Positions 58,520 through 64,000 of a stretch of DNA of 64,000 nt are shown one piece after another. The stretch comes from Lomentospora prolificans (Eukaryota > Ascomycota > Sordariomycetes > Microascales > Microascaceae): the NCBI GenBank assembly GCA_029532625.1, contig JARFXM010000003.1:2976001-3040000 (forward strand), written 5' to 3'. The position numbers and the translations under genes were made by a program. The notes under the pieces were generated by a model. That model did not search any database, was not told the origin of the DNA, and saw only the letters and a list, made by a program, of their open reading frames with translations. Every line of letters starts with the position of its first letter. Position 1 is the stretch's first letter.

Positions 58520-61500
58520 ATGCTATCAACGAGGCCTAATCCGCCGCGCGGAGATACCTATACTGACCACCCACAGGTAAACCATGAAGCATTAGGTGTT
58601 CCTCACTTCGACCACACCAGCCGAGCCTGGGCCATTGCCAGTGTTCCGGGACCTCTCCTCGGCGACTCGACTACCCGACTATCCTTCCTACCTCAGCCTC
58701 ACCTGCCCGACTTCCCTCTTACACTAGAGCCCGAACCGACGTACTACATCTCACCCCCACTCCCAGCCCCGTTGGCCTCAAGATATGGTCCTACTTGGTT
58801 CCCCATGGCCACGACACCCTTTGAGCCTACCTTACCAGGCGATCCATTCTTCGACATCTATACAGATGACAACCTAAATGGCCATCCCTCTGCATTGGCC
58901 GCTGCCGCGGCGACTGCCACATCCGCCCCGCCTTTGCCTTCAGGACAATGCAATTTCGTATACGTAACTCCCGGTACCAATGGAGTAAGATGCGGCTGTC
59001 GACGCTTCTGGAGTCGCACACCTACTCATAGAACTGTAGACGAAGCTCTTTCCGAGGATCAATACAATTGCATGTGCAGCCACCACGCCTGCTTCCACGA
59101 TGATGCCACTGCGGTCCATCCGGCTCCAGGACCTATACCGGCTCCGCTCGATAACAATGATGCCAGCAAGGCGGGGAGAGAAACTTTGAGCCCCCTCCAA
59201 GATATTTCCTTCCGCTTCACACCCGGCCTGCCCGCCGTCGCAGAATTTCCCGGATTAGATGCCCCGCCACGGCCTCATACCGTTGATAACCACGGCCACC
59301 CTGGCTTGGATTTATCCCCTCAGACGAGCCCGAGCCCCGCTCCTGACGGGTCTCTACCAGATACGTTGTGCTGGGGGGATGATTGCCAGTCTCCCAGTCG
59401 CAGGATTACCACCCTTCCTCCGATTCCTTCTCAATGTTTGATGCCATCACGCCCCAGTTCCGTGGCGGAGTCTAGCCAGTCGCGTTACCTCCGTCCTTTT
59501 GCGGGCAGAGGACTGCAGACACTTAGTAGTGCCCGCAACCCAAAACCTCGCCAACCCTTACAGGAAAAGTCCGTTGCTTCTGAGGCCGGCCAAACCCAGG
59601 TAGGGGAACATGTTAACGATACCTCGGCCGCTGTGGTGGCGCGTCAAGGTGGAGCCCAGCCGGTCCTCGGTCCAAACCCATCCCAGGACTTGGGCGATAC
59701 CCAGCCTTTCGGATCTTATACTAGCCCATCTCGCGAGGCCCTCCGAAACATCACCGACGCTGTCGACGCTCATGAACAACGTATTGACCGCCTCGAAAAC
59801 CCCTCCTTTTCTGTCGCTGGCCACGAGGACTGCACAGAGAAGCACGACCATATGGATTTGCGAGTGACTGAGCTCGAGTCACGCGTTGAAGAAGTAGAGA
59901 AGGCAATGAATGATAGCGCCAGCCACTCAGGCGTCCGAGGTAGTCGTCTCGACACCTCCTCATCCAGTGTCGCCTCCGATTCCACAGACGTCACGGCTCG
60001 TGCCATCTACCACAGCGAACTATTCAGTCAGGTCCAGTCACTCCAAGCCCAGGTTACCAAGATGCAAGCTTCGCTCCCTTCCTTCGAGCATCCGTGGGAG
60101 GTTGAGGTAGTTTTCCTACCTTTTCCACTACGGAAGATTTGGCAAGAAATAGACGAATTCAGGACAGAACCCCACGTTACTGTCGCAGACGAATGGACGC
60201 AGTTTCCAAGTACCTACAGCGCCCCTACAAGTCGTGCGCGCTCACCTTACGGCGGCGAGTGGGCCGAGAACCACGAATTTGAGTGGCTTCTCCCCAAGGC
60301 GTGCGCCGCCAACGGTCTAATCGACCGGCGACTTCGCAGCCGCGGCTTCATCCAAACGATATCTGTCAAAGGCGCAGATGCGCGAAGCGTGCATGTGGCG
60401 ATGAACGCAGTGTTCGGAGGTCTATTTCGCGGGTTACAGGGGACTCAGTCTTTCAAGAGAAGTCAGAAGCGATCCGTGTCTTCTCGCATGAGAGAATTCC
60501 GAGGACTTTGCCAGGACTGGGTACCGCTACGGAAGATCCACAAAGACTCACGTCTTCGCTTTTTATCGCCGTCGGAGATGGTCAGTGCATCTCTGTGGGA
60601 TATCCAGTTCCTCAACTCTGTCATCATGAAATCTTCTGAGCCACGTCTCTTTATCACGCAGCCGGAGGCATATATTCAGGATATCCACGCCTTTCATACC
60701 GGATGGACTTGGCAGAGGCTCAGAGAACTACCCCGCTTCTACCCAGAATCGTCCAGTTCCAGAGAGATCCCCGAAGCCGATGCTTTGGAGGAGTGTTGGG
60801 CTTGGAATGAGGTATTAGATGCTGGACCAACCCGCAGCCCTTCCTCCCAAGACCACCGCTCCAAGCAACGTGTCTCCAGCTCTCCCTCGCAGCAGTATTA
60901 TACCGGAATAGAGTCCCTCGTACGCTCATCAACACCTACTCGTGCTCCCACGCCGGGGCCCATCAGGACAGCTCGCAAGCGTCCCCAATTGGCCCAGATT
61001 CGCACAACGTCGATGCCACCGTCCCTTCCACCATACTTCTCGCCTCTACAGCCTCGCCGCGTCGCCTCTTCGGGACAGGAAGTTTCACCGGCGATACGTA
61101 CCCTTGAAGGCTCGGGCTCCGGAGCTGTGGTAAAGAGGCGCCAGACGCGTTCCCCAAGCCGTGCTAGGTTTACACCTCGGTGGAGTACCAAATCACCTAG
61201 TCCAATGGTCAATGGGCCTCGCCTCCGAAGCACCACTCCTTTCAATTATGCCACTCCATATAGCAGCGGTCCCGGCATGGATGCCTACCCTACCGTGCAG
61301 CCCACCACCAGATATAGCCATAGGGATGCATTTGGGCTTGATATTGATGATCGTGATATCGGCGACGACGACGATGACGATGACGACGAGCACGGATTCG
61401 ATGTGGATATTTATGACGAGGGATCTTCCGAAGACTATGATGATGAAGATGATGAAAATAACGGTAGCGGTCATCTCGTCATGGTCCCACATCTCGTGAC

Positions 61501-61768
61501 CGACAGGCAGCAAGACTACTATGGTCACCAGCTGCCGGAGGATGAGCCTTGGCCTGGTATAGAAGACCGCATGTCAGATGGGGAGAACATAGATCCCCTT
61601 GGGCCGCCTGTTGACGAAGATGGAGACAGCCAAATGAGCAGCCAGCCTTCCGAATACCCCAGCACCCAGGTGTGGAATGCTGATGTCGTTGCCAACCCTA
61701 CGGACTTCGACATACATGAGGATGGAAATGGAGAACGTACCGAGGATGACGAACCAAACGAGCCTTAG
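58520..61768 (+). CDS. Large protein of unknown function with Cys/His cluster, coiled coil and acidic tail, up to 1082 aa
   Basis: A single long ORF. The first ATG at 58520 is used here; a second candidate at 58805 (MATTPFEPTLPGDPFFDI) would drop 95 Pro-rich residues and may be the true start. Near residues 143-195 lies a Cys/His cluster: QCNFVYV, then GVRCGCRRFW, then QYNCMCSHHACFHDD, spaced like a metal site. Residues about 405-465 form a coiled coil (ITDAVDAHEQRIDRLEN and DLRVTELESRVEEVEKAMND), and another short helix lies near 500-520. Residues about 520-770 look folded and Trp-rich, with EWAENHEFEWLLPKACAANG and FHTGWTWQRLRELPRFYPES. A disordered Ser/Pro/Arg region follows, then an Asp-rich run near 942-985 and an acidic C-terminus. 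No family recognised. The order suggests a nuclear or scaffold protein, as inference only. Confidence 0.8.
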   Translation: MLSTRPNPPRGDTYTDHPQVNHEALGVPHFDHTSRAWAIASVPGPLLGDSTTRLSFLPQPHLPDFPLTLEPEPTYYISPPLPAPLASRYGPTWFPMATTPFEPTLPGDPFFDIYTDDNLNGHPSALAAAAATATSAPPLPSGQCNFVYVTPGTNGVRCGCRRFWSRTPTHRTVDEALSEDQYNCMCSHHACFHDDATAVHPAPGPIPAPLDNNDASKAGRETLSPLQDISFRFTPGLPAVAEFPGLDAPPRPHTVDNHGHPGLDLSPQTSPSPAPDGSLPDTLCWGDDCQSPSRRITTLPPIPSQCLMPSRPSSVAESSQSRYLRPFAGRGLQTLSSARNPKPRQPLQEKSVASEAGQTQVGEHVNDTSAAVVARQGGAQPVLGPNPSQDLGDTQPFGSYTSPSREALRNITDAVDAHEQRIDRLENPSFSVAGHEDCTEKHDHMDLRVTELESRVEEVEKAMNDSASHSGVRGSRLDTSSSSVASDSTDVTARAIYHSELFSQVQSLQAQVTKMQASLPSFEHPWEVEVVFLPFPLRKIWQEIDEFRTEPHVTVADEWTQFPSTYSAPTSRARSPYGGEWAENHEFEWLLPKACAANGLIDRRLRSRGFIQTISVKGADARSVHVAMNAVFGGLFRGLQGTQSFKRSQKRSVSSRMREFRGLCQDWVPLRKIHKDSRLRFLSPSEMVSASLWDIQFLNSVIMKSSEPRLFITQPEAYIQDIHAFHTGWTWQRLRELPRFYPESSSSREIPEADALEECWAWNEVLDAGPTRSPSSQDHRSKQRVSSSPSQQYYTGIESLVRSSTPTRAPTPGPIRTARKRPQLAQIRTTSMPPSLPPYFSPLQPRRVASSGQEVSPAIRTLEGSGSGAVVKRRQTRSPSRARFTPRWSTKSPSPMVNGPRLRSTTPFNYATPYSSGPGMDAYPTVQPTTRYSHRDAFGLDIDDRDIGDDDDDDDDEHGFDVDIYDEGSSEDYDDEDDENNGSGHLVMVPHLVTDRQQDYYGHQLPEDEPWPGIEDRMSDGENIDPLGPPVDEDGDSQMSSQPSEYPSTQVWNADVVANPTDFDIHEDGNGERTEDDEPNEP

Positions 61769-63050
61769 GATGGCTGCCTACTGAATCCCTACTCTACGCT
61801 AGATCTCCTTCGTCTTGCTCTCCCCTTTAACCAGGATTGTGGTGCTGATCTCATCGTATCTTGTTTACTATCGCTCACTCCCTTCTTTTCTTTGCGCTAC
61901 CTCTCCTTGTTTCCAGTCCGAAAGCATCAGATGTATACTTGCTCGTTTTCAACCATACTGTTTTATCTATATCCAGGATACACGGAGTTCACGGTACTAG
62001 GCGGGTCTTTTGCTTGTGGGTAGTAAACGAGCCAGCGTGGAGTCGTTGTTTGTTTTTTTGTTTCTCTCTTGCCGCCATCATGACATGGGACTACGGCTGC
62101 CTCATCAGGTTGCCCAGGGAGGAAGTTCTCGGATTGGGGAGTTGAGCTATTCACGGGACGGGTCGTCAGGTTATATGGGTGGCGCGCAATCGGAACTTTC
62201 TCCCAGAGTGTGGGTTTAGCGGAGGTTTTGACAGACGGTGTTTGTCGGTCAAGGTTGACCCCCGGCACATGTTTCCTTTGGTCCCCTGGTCCTAACTACT
62301 TAGCGGTGCACTCCCTCTATGGTTGTTTCCTCGGCAAGCTTAGAAAAAACAACGGCTGGCTACCTTTTTCCACTTGACCTTGATACTCTTCCATCGCCTC
62401 GTCTGTATGATTATGGTTCAAGTAAGGTTGTACAGACGCCGTCTTGACATGGCTGTGGCACGAAGGAGTAGCCTGGCGCTGGCAATGCCGGATCCACATT
62501 TATTCGGAGTAAACGGGGCCGGCAGAGCCCTCAATGTCTATTGAAGATGTCTAGACGTGGCGCGCGGCCGTTGATACCCTCTCCGGTGGAGAGTCATGTG
62601 TCACATTTCCCCAGGGGGTCTACACTCAAGCAAGTCGCCGCAGCCCAGAGCAAAAGTGGGAAGCGGGCATTTGACAGAAAGGCTTTTTTTTCCTATTCTC
62701 GTAGGCAAGAATTCCTGGTTTCGACAACAAAGATAATGGGTATCACAAAGTCCGCCCACCGCTTCCGATATATACAGAAATGAAAAAGTACCGAAAAAAG
62801 AAGGATAAGGAAGATATGTAATCCGTCCTGCAAAAAGGATTTCGTTCTATACAGCCGCCTCAACTCCTTCTCCTTTCTCCCCTATCTGTGGGTATGGGTA
62901 TCTCTTCCACCTCCTCGCTTCCATGCAAATGCGTCTTGATTTTTTATGTCTCGTCTATGGGAGTCTCTCGCGAATCAAATGAAGCAAGAGACTAAACAGC
63001 AAGGAAAAATAGAAAGGACGGAGAACTGGGCTCTACAAACCCTCTGTCCT
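61769..63050. other. Convergent intergenic region
   Basis: About 1.3 kb between the 3' ends of the 1082 aa gene (+) and the Vps62-like gene (-). No supported gene. T-rich runs near 62050 and 62690 are the only simple features. Confidence 0.6.
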
Positions 63051-64000
63051 TTAATACCATGTGGTTCCAGGTACGATGGAATTTAGTATCGTACACCTAT
63101 CGGTTGTGCACATCTTCTGGCGATCAAGCGCCTTGAATTTCGGACCTAGGGGTCCCGTGACGTAGTGGTATTGTCCGAAGAGACGCCACTGCCTCATATC
63201 AGCAAGGCTATACAGCTTGTCGCCCCAGGTGCCACCGTAGTGGAACCAGCTGGTTGGCGCGTTAGGGTTCTCCTCGGTAGGCACGAGGCTCCGCGCCTGA
63301 GCCTCGGGGTCCTCCGGATCGTCGAGCCTGTAGTCATAATTGTAGGCGTAAATGTTCTTAGCTGGGTCCCAAATGGGACCGCGATCGGTGACATCCTTGA
63401 GGAGCTTGAATGGTAGGATGTAAGCCTGTATGCCGGGAAGGGGGTACATGGCATGGCTTCCAACAGCAGAGTATATGACGGGCCTATGGCCAATCTTCTC
63501 TACGGCAGACCAGGCGTAGGCCTGGCCACCCTCATGTTCAGAAAAGAAGATGCCCCGTGGGATACCGTTCTCGAAACGAACCATGGCATGCTCCCAGTCA
63601 CCGACGTGGTTGCCGAATCGGATGCCAAGAACGGTCTGACCAAGATTGTAGCTGTAGAAGAAAAACCAGAAAGCATCCAGGATGCCCGAGCCCTTGTCTA
63701 CTAGAATGAGCACAGCAGGTGCTTTGGAGTAGCCGCTCTCATCGGGCTTGTGATGTCGTGGTTTGGGGGCCGAGGTACGCCTCCTCCTAGGGCCGCGCCT
63801 GAGCTCAGGATTCCTATCGGTAGATATTCTCCTAGGATCCGAGATTCGGTTGAGGGGGTGGTCATGGTCGACATCGAACCAAGAGGTGGGCGGGGTTAGT
63901 TTAGGATTGTCACTCGGCCAACCCTCATCGTCGGGCCTTGGAACCTCGTAATGGTCACCCTCACCGTCGTCGAAATCACCGTCGCCCGAGGGCTCTGGGA
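63051..64000 (-). CDS. Vps62-family protein, 5' end beyond the window
   Basis: The minus-strand frame is open from the right edge to the stop at 63051, at least 315 codons, so the true start lies outside. The conserved core begins DESGYSKAPAVLILVDKGSG and continues FWFFFYSYNLGQTVLGIRFG, NHVGDWEHAMVRFENG, IFFSEHEGGQAYAWSAVEKI, HRPVIYSAVGSHAMYPLPG, DVTDRGPIWDPAKN and FGQYHYVTGPLGPKF. These are the signatures of the Vps62/DUF946 family. Yeast Vps62 was named for a vacuolar sorting phenotype, but many filamentous-fungal members have secretion signals and an unknown biochemical role. The visible upstream part is acidic and Pro/Arg-rich (GDGDFDDGEGDHYEVPRP) and looks disordered. Two cysteines near the C-terminus (CTTDRC) may form a disulfide. 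Confidence 0.88.
   Translation of the reverse strand, partial: PEPSGDGDFDDGEGDHYEVPRPDDEGWPSDNPKLTPPTSWFDVDHDHPLNRISDPRRISTDRNPELRRGPRRRRTSAPKPRHHKPDESGYSKAPAVLILVDKGSGILDAFWFFFYSYNLGQTVLGIRFGNHVGDWEHAMVRFENGIPRGIFFSEHEGGQAYAWSAVEKIGHRPVIYSAVGSHAMYPLPGIQAYILPFKLLKDVTDRGPIWDPAKNIYAYNYDYRLDDPEDPEAQARSLVPTEENPNAPTSWFHYGGTWGDKLYSLADMRQWRLFGQYHYVTGPLGPKFKALDRQKMCTTDRCTILNSIVPGTTWY

Overview
The window looks like nuclear DNA of a filamentous ascomycete, most likely a Sordariomycete. Genes are split by short introns with GTANGT donors, CTAAC-type branch points and YAG acceptors. Leaders are long and CT-rich, and intergenic gaps run from 0.3 to 6 kb. The proteins match Pezizomycotina forms, for example the 24 kDa complex I subunit, ALA dehydratase with its serine-rich N-terminus, a Vac7-type protein and Prp1. 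I see no transposon ORF, rRNA or tRNA gene, CRISPR array, secondary-metabolite cluster or toxin gene.

Layout, left to right. 1-5 kb is gene-poor, with one 71-residue Cys-rich protein (+). 5.2-6.3 kb: complex I 24 kDa subunit (+). 6.8-13.2 kb: three minus-strand genes, namely a kelch protein, a membrane-anchored YtcJ-like amidohydrolase and a disordered protein of unknown function. 15.6-16.8 kb: ALA dehydratase of heme synthesis (+). 20.7-23.2 kb: seven-exon PP2C phosphatase (+). 24.0-28.5 kb: a mitochondrial PPR-like protein and a dysferlin-domain protein (both -). 30.6-31.2 kb: a small helical membrane-anchored protein (+). 31.6-38.9 kb: splicing factor Prp1/Prp6 and a Vac7-like vacuolar protein (both -). 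38.9-45.1 kb: a 6.3 kb gap with no gene I can support. 45.1-47.1 kb: a coiled-coil protein (-). 50.1-52.2 kb: a divergent ribosomal pair, uL16/RPL10 (-) and eL30/RPL30 (+). 54-61.8 kb: two large, mostly disordered proteins of unknown function (+). 63.05 kb to the right edge: a Vps62-family protein (-), cut by the window.

Most recognised genes are housekeeping: respiration, heme, splicing, translation, vacuole/PI(3,5)P2 and phosphatase signalling. They do not form a pathway cluster. The best regulatory leads are a sequence matching the bipartite CBC:HapX iron/heme motif 609 bp upstream of the ALA dehydratase start, and a pair of TTAGGG motifs in the shared ribosomal-protein promoter. The least explained genes are the 1082-residue Cys/His-rich, coiled-coil, acidic-tailed protein and the 71-residue Cys-rich protein. 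I found no convincing undescribed multi-gene system. All exon boundaries were deduced by eye from splice consensus, reading frame and family resemblance, with no transcript evidence.
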